A DNA stretch of 11,729 bases from contig CAMLGD010000092.1 of assembly GCA_946479405.1 (NCBI GenBank), positions 1 to 11,729 on the forward strand, written 5' to 3'. Position numbers and translations under genes: made by a program. The notes below the pieces were generated by a model. The model saw only the letters and a list, made by a program, of their open reading frames with translations, had not been told where the DNA came from and ran no database searches. Shown here piece after piece: positions 1 through 6,930 of the stretch (positions within the stretch are counted from its first letter, which is position 1; the number at the start of each line of letters is the position of its first letter). The stretch is from an uncultured Vogesella sp. GTDB lineage: Bacteria; Pseudomonadota; Gammaproteobacteria; Burkholderiales; Chromobacteriaceae.

Positions 1-102
1 GATCTGCATCTGGCGGCCGACTTCCGCCTCGGGAGCGGACAGCGGCAAAGCCCCCGCTGCCAGACCGGCGGCTTCGCGGGTAAGCGCTTCAAGCTGCTGC
101 AT
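1..102 (-). CDS. hemX: HemX-like protein, N-terminal fragment (runs off the window)
   Basis: Only the first 34 codons are inside the window. The start is well defined: a stop codon lies in frame just upstream (115-117), followed by the minus-strand sequence TGAAGGAGGGCGCTCATG, giving an AGGAGG Shine-Dalgarno six bases before ATG at 102-100. The reading frame overlaps the 3' end of hemD by 14 bases in a different frame, which suggests translational coupling. The visible peptide begins MQQLEALTREAAGLAAGALP and is Ala-rich, with no membrane segment or domain yet. The name rests on position: in many beta- and gammaproteobacteria hemD is followed by hemX, a membrane-anchored protein once annotated as uroporphyrinogen-III C-methyltransferase, and then hemY. 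The fragment alone cannot prove family membership. Confidence 0.5.
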   Translation of the reverse strand, partial: MQQLEALTREAAGLAAGALPLSAPEAEVGRQMQI

Positions 103-832
103 GAGCGCCCTCCTTCAGTGCGGCCACGGCGGCACTGCTGCCATCGCACAACGTGATGCGCTGGGCACCAAGCGCCTGCAGTCGCTGGGCAATGCGCGGG
201 TGCAGGGTAAAGAAACGCTGTGCCGTCAAGGTGCTCACGCCGGCGTTGCCGGCGGCGGCAAACAGCGCCTCGGCCGCCTCGCTGGAGGCCACCAGCAGGC
301 CAGCCAGTTGCCCGCTGTGTTGTAGCTGGCGGAACAATGTCCAGTCCAGCGGCTGCGGCTGGCGGTGGTAAATGTCGGCGTAGCTGACCATCGCGCCGCG
401 GCTGGCAAGGGTCTCCCCCAGTTGCGCACGGCCGTCTGCTCCGCGCACGATCAACCACCGCTGCCCCGTCAGCTGCTGTAGTGCCGGGTGCGCCAGCAGC
501 GCCGCGCTATCGTTGCCCTGTGCCGGCGCGATGACGTCACGCTGGCTGCTTGCGGCCAACTTGCCGGCACTGCCGGCGCCGACGCAGGCCAGTCGCGTTT
601 GCGGCGGCAGGCTGGCGGCAATGGCCGGCCAGCCAAGATCGATGGCGGACGGACTGACGAAGATCACCCCGTCGCTGTGCGCCGCCTGTTGTGGCAAGGC
701 GGCCAGCGCTGCGCTGTCCGCCACCGTGTCCAGTGCGCAGAATGGCAGGCTGTGGATGCCCAGTGCCGCCAGTTCGGCCTGCTGCCGTATGGCTTGCGCC
801 AGGGGCCGGACCAGCAGCAGCGTGCCGGGCAT
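89..832 (-). CDS. hemD: Uroporphyrinogen-III synthase (HemD)
   Basis: A 247-residue cytosolic enzyme that cyclises hydroxymethylbilane with inversion of ring D to give uroporphyrinogen III, the branch point for haem, sirohaem and cobalamin. Family features seen in order: the N-terminal strand ending VRP (8-10); FVSPSAI (58-64), the phosphate-binding-like turn of the first domain; VGAGSAGKLA (84-93); GNDSAALL (106-113) at the interdomain linker; LIVRGADGRAQLGETL (127-142); ADIYHR (152-157), with Tyr155 matching the conserved active-site tyrosine region; and LLVASSEAAEAL (179-190). Length is normal for the family (about 245-260). The ATG at 832-830 follows the hemC stop by one base (AAGTAACATG), so the two genes are co-transcribed and probably translationally coupled. 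The 3' end overlaps the next gene. HemD diverges strongly in sequence, but operon position and motifs agree. Confidence 0.93.
   Translation of the reverse strand: MPGTLLLVRPLAQAIRQQAELAALGIHSLPFCALDTVADSAALAALPQQAAHSDGVIFVSPSAIDLGWPAIAASLPPQTRLACVGAGSAGKLAASSQRDVIAPAQGNDSAALLAHPALQQLTGQRWLIVRGADGRAQLGETLASRGAMVSYADIYHRQPQPLDWTLFRQLQHSGQLAGLLVASSEAAEALFAAAGNAGVSTLTAQRFFTLHPRIAQRLQALGAQRITLCDGSSAAVAALKEGAHAAA
551..560 (+). repeat. TGCGGCCAAC word, copy inside hemD
   Basis: Plus-strand copy, followed by TT. On the hemD coding strand it reads as codons TTG GCC GCA (Leu-Ala-Ala). Confidence 0.7.
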
Positions 833-833
833 G

Positions 834-1769
834 TTACTTGCCGGCCTGTTCGGCGATGACGGCCTCGATCAGCGGACCGGCATCCTGCTCCAGCAGCTGC
901 TTGGCGACTGCGCGGCCCAGTGCATCGGCGTAATCGCGCGGGGCGCTGGCGCTGGCGGTGAGCATCACCGAGCCGTCCGGATGGGCGACGAAGCCGCCGA
1001 GGGTGATTACGTCGTCGGTGATGGTGGCAAAGCCGCCGATGGGAATCTGGCAGCTACCGCCCAGTACGCGCGACAGCGAACGCTCGGCGGTGACGCAGGC
1101 GGCGGTGTCGGCGTGGTTCAGCGGTGCCAGCAGGGTCATCAGATCGTTGCGGTCGGCACGGATCTCGATGCCCAGCGCGCCCTGGCCCACCGCCGGCAGG
1201 CTTTCCGACGGTGCCAGCTCGCAGCGGATGCGCTCGGCCAGCTCCAGGCGTTTGAGGCCGGCAGCTGCCAGGATGATGGCGTCGAACTCGCCGTCGTCCA
1301 GCTTGCGCAGCCGGGTCTGCACATTGCCGCGCAGCGGCTTGATGGTCAGGTGCGGGAAGCGGGCGCGAATCTGCGATTCGCGGCGCAGGCTGGAGGTGCC
1401 CACTACCGCGCCGGCCGGCAGCTCGTGCAGGCTGCTGTAGTTGTTGGATACGAAGGCGTCGCGCGGGTCTTCGCGCTCGCAGATGGCGGCCAGCGCGAAG
1501 CCTGCCGGCAGGTTCATCGGCACGTCCTTGATGGAGTGCACCGCGATGTCGGCGCGGCCATCCTGCAGCGCCTGTTCCAGCTCCTTCACGAACAGGCCCT
1601 TGCCGCCGATCTTGGACAGGGTCTTATCCAGGATCTGGTCGCCCTGGGTGGTCATGCCCAGAATCTCCACCTGCAGCTGCGGGTACAGGGTTTCGAGGCG
1701 GGCCTTGATGTGTTCGGCCTGCCACATGGCGAGTTTGCTTTCGCGACTGGCGATGACGAGCTTGTTCAT
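834..1769 (-). CDS. hemC: Porphobilinogen deaminase / hydroxymethylbilane synthase (HemC)
   Basis: A 311-residue cytosolic enzyme that polymerises four porphobilinogens into hydroxymethylbilane on a covalent dipyrromethane cofactor. Visible landmarks: [13 protein letters not shown] (6-18, cofactor/substrate arginine at position 9); [13 protein letters not shown] (53-65); AVHSIKDVP (76-84) with Lys81 and catalytic Asp82; [11 protein letters not shown] (123-133) with Arg129 and Arg130; [13 protein letters not shown] (146-158); [12 protein letters not shown] (191-202); and [16 protein letters not shown] (233-248), where Cys240 is the cofactor-attachment cysteine (Cys242 in E. coli). All key residues are present and the length is typical (about 310). 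A modest Shine-Dalgarno (AGGA) sits about nine bases before ATG. It is the first gene of the leftward hemC-hemD-hemX unit, with its own promoter-like sequence upstream. Confidence 0.98.
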   Translation of the reverse strand: MNKLVIASRESKLAMWQAEHIKARLETLYPQLQVEILGMTTQGDQILDKTLSKIGGKGLFVKELEQALQDGRADIAVHSIKDVPMNLPAGFALAAICEREDPRDAFVSNNYSSLHELPAGAVVGTSSLRRESQIRARFPHLTIKPLRGNVQTRLRKLDDGEFDAIILAAAGLKRLELAERIRCELAPSESLPAVGQGALGIEIRADRNDLMTLLAPLNHADTAACVTAERSLSRVLGGSCQIPIGGFATITDDVITLGGFVAHPDGSVMLTASASAPRDYADALGRAVAKQLLEQDAGPLIEAVIAEQAGK

Positions 1770-1798
1770 GACGGGCGGTCCTGCAGGTAAAAAGGGAT

Positions 1799-1838
1799 GG
1801 CCGCGATTCTAGCATGGCCGCCCGGCGCCACCTTGACG
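1799..1838 (-). promoter_or_regulatory. Candidate hemC promoter with extended -10
   Basis: Reading leftward, TGCTAGAAT (minus strand; TAGAAT at 1811-1806) is an extended -10 element that matches TATAAT at five of six bases and has the TG dinucleotide in place. No good -35 stands at 17 bases (the hexamer there is AAGGTG), which fits promoters that rely on an extended -10 or on an activator. The predicted start of transcription is near 1799, giving a leader of about 30 bases to the hemC ATG. This is a sequence match only. Confidence 0.5.
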
Positions 1839-1866
1839 CAGGGCAGTGTGTGTAGCTGCAACAGTA

Positions 1867-1885
1867 CGTGTAGTTTAACTACACG
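1867..1885. promoter_or_regulatory. Palindromic operator-like site upstream of hemC
   Basis: CGTGTAGTTTAACTACACG is a perfect inverted repeat of two 9-base arms around one central base. A further GTGTAG half-site lies in direct orientation at 1850-1855, 18 bases from the first arm. The palindrome centre is about 76 bases upstream of the predicted hemC transcription start and 44 bases beyond the permease stop codon. It is A+T-rich relative to its surroundings and has no T-tract, so a dimeric regulator site is more likely than a terminator. I cannot name the regulator. Confidence 0.5.
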
Positions 1886-1919
1886 AAGGCGGATTTTTGC
1901 GGCAGGATGGACAACGCCA

Positions 1920-2813
1920 TCACTGCAGCCAGGACAGCAGCAGCGGCATGGTCAGCATGGCCGCCAGCGTGGAGCTGGTGACCACCGCCGCCGCCAGCTT
2001 GCCGTCGCCCTGCATGCGTACCGCCAGGATGTAGGCCGAGGTGGCGGTGGGCAGCATGCTCATCACCAGCAGCGCCTGGCGATACAGGCCGCTGATGCCC
2101 AGTAGCTGGGCCGCCGCCAGCGCGATCAGCGGGGCAGCCAGCAGCTTGATGCCGTTCCAGTACAACAGCGGCGCGGCAAAGCGGCGCAGTGCCTCGAAAC
2201 GCAGGCCGGCACCGACGGTGATCAGCCCCAGCGGCAGCGCGGCATCGGCCAGGTGGCTGAGAGCGGCAAACAGCGGCGCGGGAACGGCCAGGCCGGAAAG
2301 GTTGGCCGCCAGCCCGCTGGCAATGCCCCAGATGATGGGGTTGCGGATCAGCTCATGGCCCATGCCACGCCCGCTGCTGTGTGCCAGCTGCCAGACGGCA
2401 AACAGGTTGACGACGGGCACCATGGCGCCGCACAGCAGCGCGATGGTGGCGATGCCGGGCTCGCCCGCCAGCGCGCCCATTACCGCAAACGCCACATAAC
2501 TGTTAAAACGGTAGGCGCCCTGGTTGCCGGCGGCAAACGATGCTTGCGGCAACTTGAACAACGGTTTGGCGGCGCTGCCCAGCAGGAAGGCGGCGACGGT
2601 AAACAGCAGGCCGGCGGCCAACATTGGCACGCTGGCGGCAATATCCAGCGTTGCGCGCGCCAGGGCGCGAAACAGCAACGGTGGGAACAGGATGAAATAG
2701 ATGAAGCGTTCCGCTTCGGCCAGAAAAGCGGCAGAGATGAAGCCGCTGCGCCGCAGTGCGAAGCCGCACAGGATCAGCAGAAAGTCCGGTAACAACACGA
2801 GGGCTGGATGCAT
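1920..2813 (-). CDS. AEC-family permease (auxin efflux carrier superfamily)
   Basis: An inner-membrane carrier of the AEC family (Mem_trans), which includes malonate, malate and lactate-type organic-acid carriers as well as many members with unknown substrate. The 297-residue protein is almost wholly hydrophobic, consistent with about ten membrane helices in two halves. Family-like stretches: LLPDFLLILCGFALRR (7-22) at the N-terminus; FILFPPLLFRALA (40-52); NQGAYRFNSYVAFAVMGALAG (97-117); IRNPIIWGIASGLAAN (156-171); ALPLGLITVGAGLRFEAL (192-209); and MLPTATSAYILAVRMQGDGKLAAAVVTSSTLAA (253-285). I chose ATG at 2813-2811: the frame stays open to a TTG at 2843, but family members begin just before the first helix and the extra ten residues are not hydrophobic. 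No strong Shine-Dalgarno is visible. It is divergent from ppc with 52 bases between the starts. Proximity to ppc hints at a dicarboxylate substrate, but this is only a guess. Confidence 0.9.
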   Translation of the reverse strand: MHPALVLLPDFLLILCGFALRRSGFISAAFLAEAERFIYFILFPPLLFRALARATLDIAASVPMLAAGLLFTVAAFLLGSAAKPLFKLPQASFAAGNQGAYRFNSYVAFAVMGALAGEPGIATIALLCGAMVPVVNLFAVWQLAHSSGRGMGHELIRNPIIWGIASGLAANLSGLAVPAPLFAALSHLADAALPLGLITVGAGLRFEALRRFAAPLLYWNGIKLLAAPLIALAAAQLLGISGLYRQALLVMSMLPTATSAYILAVRMQGDGKLAAAVVTSSTLAAMLTMPLLLSWLQ

Positions 2814-2865
2814 GGCGCTGATTCTGCAGGGATTTGATGACAATGACTATCAGGGAAAACAGAGC

Positions 2866-5574
2866 ATGACAGATCTGGACAAGGACTTGCCGCTGCGCGA
2901 AGACCTCGCGCGCCTTAACCGCTTGCTGGAGGCGCTGCTGCGCGAACAGGCCGGCGACGACGTGGTGGACGAAATCCGCGCCATTCCGGCCGGCGCGCTG
3001 CAGCACGACCGCCGTACCGACGAGCTGGTGCAGCGGCTGACCCCGGCGGCGACCAGTGCGCTGGTGCGCGCCTGCGGCCTGTATTCGCAGCTGTTCAATA
3101 TTGCCGAAGACTTGCACCACGCCCGCCGCCGCCGCGCGCACCAGCGTGCCGGCAGTGCGCCGCAGCGCGGCAGCCTGTCGCGCGCCTTGTCCACCATCCA
3201 CGAAGCCGGTGTACCGTTCGCGCAGCTCAACGCCGCGCTGCAGGACGCCAGCGTCAGCGCCGTGCTCACTGCCCACCCGACCGAGGTGCAGCGCCAGAGC
3301 GTGCTGGACGGCCACCGCGCGGTACGCAAGTTCCTGCAACAGCTGTCTTCCGTCGAGATCACGCCGGAAGAAGAGCAGGAAGTGGAAGCCAAGCTCACCC
3401 GCGTGATCCACGCGCTGTGGCAGACCACCGAAATCCGCCCGTTCAAAATGACGGTGGCCGACGAGATCGAAAACGGCGTCGCCTACCACCCGCTGTCGTT
3501 CTTCCAGTCCATCCCGGCGTTGTACGACCGCCTGGGCAAGCAGATCCGCGAGCTGTGGGGCGAGCAGGCCGATATCCCGTCCTTCCTGCGCGTGGGCAGC
3601 TGGATCGGCGGCGACCGTGACGGCAACCCCAACGTCGACGCCGGCGTGCTGCGCCATGCCATCACGCGTCAGGCCGAGGTGGCGTTCAAGCATTACTTCT
3701 ACGAATTGGCGGGTTTGTATCGCGAACTGTCGCTATCGCAGCGCCACGTGCAGGTTTCCGTCGGGGTGAAGTGCCTGGCGGCCGCATCGCCGGATACCGC
3801 CATCAGCCGCAAGGAAGAACCGTACCGCCTGGCGCTGGCCGCCATCGAAGGCCGGCTGTCGGCCACTGCGGCCAACCTTGGGTTGCCGCTGCGCGGCCGC
3901 TGGACCGCCGGCAACCCGTACCACAGCGCCGTTGAGCTGCAGGGCGAGCTGCAGACGCTGATCGACTCGCTGGTCGAGCACGGCAGCGGTTTGCTGGTGG
4001 ATGGCCGCCTGGGCAAGCTGCAGCGCGCGGTGGACGTGTTCGGCTTCTACCTGATGCCGCTGGACCTGCGCCAGCATGCCGAGAAACACGCCGGCGTGGT
4101 CAGCGAGCTGTTCGCCCACGCCAACCTGGAACAATACGACGCGCTGGACGAGGCCGCCCGGGTGCGCGTGCTGCTGCGCGAGCTGGCCACGCCGCGCCTG
4201 CTGTACTCGCCCTTCCTCAGCTACAGCGCCGACAGCGAAAAAGAGCTGGCCATCTTCCGCGAGGCGGCGCTGGTGCAGCGCCAGTTTGGCGATGGCGCCA
4301 TCGCGCAGTGCATCATCTCCAACTGCGCCAGCGTGTCCGACATCCTGGCGCTGGCACTGCTGTGCAAGGAATGCGGCCTGCTGCGGCTGGATGGCGGCGT
4401 GCCGGCCATCAGCCTGAACCTGGTGCCGCTGTTCGAAACCATCGCCGACCTGGACGCCTCCGCCGCCATCATGCAGCAGCTGTTCGCGCTGCCGTGGTAC
4501 CAGCAGCTGCTGAAGAGCCGCGGCGGCGTGCAGGAGGTGATGCTGGGTTATTCCGACAGCAACAAGGACGGCGGCTACGTCACCAGCCAGTGGCAGCTGT
4601 ACCAGGCCGAGCAGCGCCTGGTGCGCGTGTTCGACGGCGCCGGTATCAAGATGCGCCTGTTCCACGGCCGTGGCGGTTCGGTCGGCCGCGGCGGCGGCCC
4701 GTCCTACGAGGCGATCATGGCGCAGCCGGCCGGCACCGTGGTTGGCCGCATCCGCATCACCGAGCAGGGCGAGGTGATCACCGCCAAGTTCGCCGACCCG
4801 GACAACGCCACCCGCAACCTGGAGGCGCTGGTGGCGGCGACGCTGGAATCCACCCTGGCGCACGGCGACAGCCGCATCACCGACGAATCGGCGGTGGCCG
4901 AGCTGTCCGGCCATGCGTTCAAGACCTACCGCGCGCTGGTGGAATCCGACGGCTTCATGCAGTACTTCATGGAAGCCACCCCGATCGGCGCCATTGCCAA
5001 GCTCAACATCGGCAGCCGCCCGGCGTCGCGCAAGACGCTGGCCAGCATCAAGGACCTGCGCGCCATTCCGTGGGTGTTCTCGTGGTCGCAGTCGCGGGTG
5101 ATGCTGCCGGGCTGGTACGGTTTTGGCAGTGCGGTGCGTGCCTTCCTGGATGCCCACGGCGAGGAAGCCGGTCTGGCGCGCCTGCGCGAGCTGTACGCCG
5201 GTTCGCCGTTCCTGCAGGTGATGCTGTCGAATATGGAGCAGGTGCTGGCCAAGGCCGATCTGCAGATCTCGCGCCGCTACGCCGCGCTGGTGGGTAGCGG
5301 GGCGCTGGCCGACCGCCTGTTCGGCCGCCTGCAGGCCGAGTTCGATGCCACGTTGGCCGCATTCTTCGCCATCACCGGCCAGGACAAGCTGCTGCAGGGC
5401 AACCCGACGCTGGCGCGCTCGCTGGACACGCGGTTGCCGTATCTGGACGCGCTCAACCTGCTGCAGGTAGAGCTGCTCAAGCGCCTGCGCGACAACCCGG
5501 ATGACGAGGACGCGCTGTACGCCATCCATCTCACCATCAACGGCATCTCCGCCGGCCTGCGCAACAGCGGTTAA
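2866..5574 (+). CDS. ppc: Phosphoenolpyruvate carboxylase
   Basis: A 902-residue cytosolic enzyme that adds bicarbonate to phosphoenolpyruvate to give oxaloacetate, replenishing the TCA cycle. Signatures in order: VLTAHPTEVQRQS with catalytic His137 (His138 in E. coli); GSWIGGDRDGNPNV (from 244); EVMLGYSDSNKDGGY; FHGRGGSVGRGGGPS (599-613), the glycine-rich catalytic loop with His600, Arg602 and Arg608; ITEQGEVITAKFADPDNATRN; and SRPASRKTL...IPWVFSWSQSRVMLPGWYGFGSA. The C-terminus GLRNSG keeps the asparagine (Asn900) that in E. coli helps bind the inhibitor aspartate, so aspartate feedback is plausible. Length is close to other bacterial PEPCs (about 880-930). The frame is open well upstream, but ATG at 2866 has AGGGA nine bases before it and gives the usual N-terminus (DLPLREDLARLNRLLEALL), so I use it rather than ATG 2812. 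It is a single-gene unit ending at a terminator. Confidence 0.98.
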   Translation: MTDLDKDLPLREDLARLNRLLEALLREQAGDDVVDEIRAIPAGALQHDRRTDELVQRLTPAATSALVRACGLYSQLFNIAEDLHHARRRRAHQRAGSAPQRGSLSRALSTIHEAGVPFAQLNAALQDASVSAVLTAHPTEVQRQSVLDGHRAVRKFLQQLSSVEITPEEEQEVEAKLTRVIHALWQTTEIRPFKMTVADEIENGVAYHPLSFFQSIPALYDRLGKQIRELWGEQADIPSFLRVGSWIGGDRDGNPNVDAGVLRHAITRQAEVAFKHYFYELAGLYRELSLSQRHVQVSVGVKCLAAASPDTAISRKEEPYRLALAAIEGRLSATAANLGLPLRGRWTAGNPYHSAVELQGELQTLIDSLVEHGSGLLVDGRLGKLQRAVDVFGFYLMPLDLRQHAEKHAGVVSELFAHANLEQYDALDEAARVRVLLRELATPRLLYSPFLSYSADSEKELAIFREAALVQRQFGDGAIAQCIISNCASVSDILALALLCKECGLLRLDGGVPAISLNLVPLFETIADLDASAAIMQQLFALPWYQQLLKSRGGVQEVMLGYSDSNKDGGYVTSQWQLYQAEQRLVRVFDGAGIKMRLFHGRGGSVGRGGGPSYEAIMAQPAGTVVGRIRITEQGEVITAKFADPDNATRNLEALVAATLESTLAHGDSRITDESAVAELSGHAFKTYRALVESDGFMQYFMEATPIGAIAKLNIGSRPASRKTLASIKDLRAIPWVFSWSQSRVMLPGWYGFGSAVRAFLDAHGEEAGLARLRELYAGSPFLQVMLSNMEQVLAKADLQISRRYAALVGSGALADRLFGRLQAEFDATLAAFFAITGQDKLLQGNPTLARSLDTRLPYLDALNLLQVELLKRLRDNPDDEDALYAIHLTINGISAGLRNSG
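3867..3876 (+). repeat. TGCGGCCAAC word, first copy in ppc
   Basis: Same orientation as ppc, read as codons GCG GCC AAC (Ala-Ala-Asn), followed by CT. Confidence 0.7.
4741..4750 (-). repeat. TGCGGCCAAC word, second copy in ppc
   Basis: Minus-strand copy, read by ppc as GTT GGC CGC (Val-Gly-Arg), a different codon phase from the first copy. It is followed by CA, the one copy without T at position 12. Confidence 0.7.
5352..5361 (-). repeat. TGCGGCCAAC word, third copy in ppc
   Basis: Minus-strand copy followed by GTGGCA, read by ppc as TTG GCC GCA (Leu-Ala-Ala). Confidence 0.7.
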
Positions 5575-5594
5575 CGCCAGCCTGCATGCGTGCA

Positions 5595-5628
5595 ACGGGT
5601 CGCCCCTCGGGCGGCCCGTTTTGTTTGT
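5595..5628 (+). terminator. Rho-independent terminator of ppc
   Basis: An 11-base-pair stem (5595-5605 with 5609-5619, one T-G wobble at 5600/5614) with a three-base CTC loop is followed by TTTTGTTTGT. The stem is nearly all G+C and it begins 21 bases after the ppc stop codon, so this is a textbook intrinsic terminator. It isolates ppc from the DUF1003 gene. Confidence 0.9.
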
Positions 5629-5643
5629 CGGTGCCGGCGGCTA

Positions 5644-5657
5644 CATGTGGACACATG
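5644..5657. repeat. Short inverted repeat upstream of the DUF1003 gene
   Basis: CATGTG and CACATG flank a two-base GA centre. The element is itself bracketed by a direct repeat GCCGGCGG (5633-5640 and 5666-5673). It sits between the ppc terminator and the DUF1003 Shine-Dalgarno, where the promoter should be. Regulatory meaning is possible but the arms are short, and I found no convincing -35/-10 pair here. Confidence 0.25.
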
Positions 5658-5730
5658 CAGATACAGCCGGCGGTGCGGCAATGGCGGGACAATGGCGGCA
5701 GAATCCATTCCATCCGTGCGGAGGTGCAAC

Positions 5731-6321
5731 ATGAACCCCACCAGCAAAGACATCAAATACCTGGCCGAACACCTGCTGCATACCGGTGTGGGCGGGCTGG
5801 CCGAGCGTGAACTGCAGGCGCTGATGCGCATCTCGCGCAAGCTGCAGTCGGTGCGGCCGGAGCATGCGCTGCCGGACCGGGGGCCGACTTTCGGCGAACG
5901 GCTGGCCGACCGGGTAGCCGAGTTTGGCGGCTCGTGGACCTTCATCATGATTTTCGGCAGCTTTCTGGTGAGTTGGGCGTTCATCAACAGCGAGCTGCTC
6001 GGCACTCATGCCTTCGACCCGTATCCCTACATCTTCCTCAACCTGATGCTGTCGATGCTGGCGGCGATCCAGGCGCCGATCATCATGATGTCGCAGAACC
6101 GGCAGACGGCGCGTGACCGCATGACCATGATCCGCGACTTCGAGGTGAACCTGAAAGCCGAGGCGGCGATCGACGGTCTGCACAAGCGCATGGATCACCT
6201 GACCTGGGAGCTGTTGTCCGATCTGGACCTGATCAAGCAGGGCCAGCGCCAGCTGTTGCAGCCAGCCGGCAAGCAGCCGCCGCCGGAGTCGGAGGCCGCC
6301 GGCCAGCCCGGCGGCGACTAG
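5731..6321 (+). CDS. DUF1003 family inner-membrane protein
   Basis: A 196-residue protein matching the DUF1003 family, which is widespread, membrane-bound and of unknown function. The diagnostic block is ADRVAEFGGSWTFIMIFGSF (59-78), continuing through WAFINSELL (82-90), FDPYPYIFLNLMLSMLAAIQAPIIMMSQNRQ (95-125) and ARDRMTMIRDFEVNLKAE (127-144). Two membrane helices are evident (about 68-88 and 100-121). The N-terminal 60 residues and the C-terminal region, with a predicted helical stretch at 135-175, should be cytosolic, and the tail is Pro/Gly-rich. The frame is open further upstream, but ATG 5731 has a strong GGAGGT five bases before it, which fixes the start. The stop codon overlaps the stop of the convergent dioxygenase-like gene. 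Function is not known. Confidence 0.93.
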   Translation: MNPTSKDIKYLAEHLLHTGVGGLAERELQALMRISRKLQSVRPEHALPDRGPTFGERLADRVAEFGGSWTFIMIFGSFLVSWAFINSELLGTHAFDPYPYIFLNLMLSMLAAIQAPIIMMSQNRQTARDRMTMIRDFEVNLKAEAAIDGLHKRMDHLTWELLSDLDLIKQGQRQLLQPAGKQPPPESEAAGQPGGD

Positions 6322-6653
6322 GCGCGGCTCAGGGTGTGCAGCTTCAGCGCCAGCGGCTCGCCCAGCCAGCTGGCGGCACTGGTGTGAGCCGCCAGCTCAT
6401 CGGCCAGTTGCGGGTGCAGCAGCACCGGCAGCGGGCCGCGGTGTTGTTGCAGCAGCGCGCGCACCGCCGGCAGCAGCGTGTCGGCGAAATCGATCTCGAA
6501 CATCGGCCGCGTGTGCGGCCCCACCTCGCGGTGGATCAGCTGCCCCAGCCAGCAGCCCGGCGGCAGCTGTGCGGCCAACGTGGCGTGCAGGGTGGCGGCG
6601 ATATCCGCCTGTTCCGGCAGAAAGTAGACGTGGGCGTGGTAGACAAGCGGCAT
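6318..6653 (-). CDS. DOPA 4,5-dioxygenase-like protein
   Basis: A 111-residue cytosolic protein of the DOPA_dioxygen family, small non-haem iron extradiol ring-cleaving enzymes related to fungal DOPA 4,5-dioxygenase. The hallmark blocks are present: YHAHVYF at 5-11 (His6, His8), IHREVGPHTRPMFEIDF at 40-56 (His41, His47), LLHPQ at 78-82 (His80), and AAHTSAASWLGEPLALKL at 88-105 (His90). The histidines are the candidate metal ligands. The whole family domain fits in the protein, so it is not truncated. I chose ATG 6653 because the domain begins four residues later and the longer open frame upstream is Arg/Cys/Ser-rich, typical of antisense G+C-rich sequence. There is no clear Shine-Dalgarno. 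The natural substrate of bacterial members is mostly unknown, and nothing nearby defines a catechol pathway. Confidence 0.85.
   Translation of the reverse strand: MPLVYHAHVYFLPEQADIAATLHATLAAQLPPGCWLGQLIHREVGPHTRPMFEIDFADTLLPAVRALLQQHRGPLPVLLHPQLADELAAHTSAASWLGEPLALKLHTLSRA
6570..6579 (+). repeat. TGCGGCCAAC word, copy in the dioxygenase-like gene
   Basis: Antisense to its gene. The extended match to the copy ending at 5352 is TGCGGCCAACGTGGC, fifteen bases, in an unrelated gene. Confidence 0.7.
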
Positions 6654-6729
6654 GGGGCGGGTCCGGCCAGAAAAGCGGCAGTGTAGCCGTTGACGGCAGC
6701 GTCGGCTGCCGTCCGCATGGTCAGCGTGC

Positions 6730-6870
6730 TCACAGCCAGCGGCCGCGGCTGAGGCTTTCGGCCTGGTGACGCAATTGCTCCAGCGTGCGCTCGGCGCAGG
6801 AGAGTCGGGCGTCGGGCAGCAGCGACCAGCGGCTGGACCAGTAGGCAACTAGGCGGCGTAACAGCTTCAT
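6730..6870 (-). CDS. Small hypothetical protein, 46 residues
   Basis: A short ORF starting at ATG 6870-6868 with GAGG five bases upstream (GTGAGGATGCCATG on the minus strand), ending in TGA. The product begins MKLLRRLVAYWSSRWSLLPD and ends QLRHQAESLSRGRWL. It is basic and tryptophan-rich (three Trp), with a predicted amphipathic helix in the second half and no full membrane segment. It occupies most of the space between the dioxygenase-like gene and the LysR gene. It is 76 bases upstream of, and in the same direction as, the dioxygenase-like gene, so the two may be co-transcribed. I do not recognise a family. The good Shine-Dalgarno and plausible composition support it; length and lack of homology evidence count against. 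Confidence 0.5.
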   Translation of the reverse strand: MKLLRRLVAYWSSRWSLLPDARLSCAERTLEQLRHQAESLSRGRWL

Positions 6871-6930
6871 GGCATCCTCACTGTTGAGTGGTTGGTACAG
6901 TTGTCAGCCTAATCTGCTGCTTGAGACGGA

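Noticed and set aside
513..1790. Long plus-strand open frame antisense to hemC and hemD
   Set aside because: It lies fully opposite two clearly recognised enzymes, has shadow-like composition, and has no Shine-Dalgarno or recognisable motif. Such frames are common in G+C-rich DNA.
1833..1838. TTGACG as a plus-strand -35 element
   Set aside because: No -10 stands at 16-18 bases, and no plus-strand gene follows until 2866.
1867..1885. The hemC-upstream palindrome as a terminator of the permease
   Set aside because: A single-base centre and A+T-rich arms without a T-tract do not make a good intrinsic terminator.
2814..2843. TTG-initiated ten-residue extension of the AEC permease
   Set aside because: It would lengthen the protein ahead of the first membrane helix with no family support; ATG 2813 gives the usual N-terminus.
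2812..2865. Earlier ATG start for ppc
   Set aside because: It would overlap the permease start and has no better ribosome site. ATG 2866 has AGGGA at a good distance and a family-like N-terminus.
3733..5595. 620-codon minus-strand open frame antisense to ppc
   Set aside because: It is rich in Gln, Arg, His and Val with no domain and mirrors the codon periodicity of ppc, whose identity is certain.
6654..6848. 65-residue N-terminal extension of the dioxygenase-like protein
   Set aside because: It overlaps the small ORF, is Arg/Cys/Ser-rich without family similarity, and the domain starts at the internal ATG 6653.
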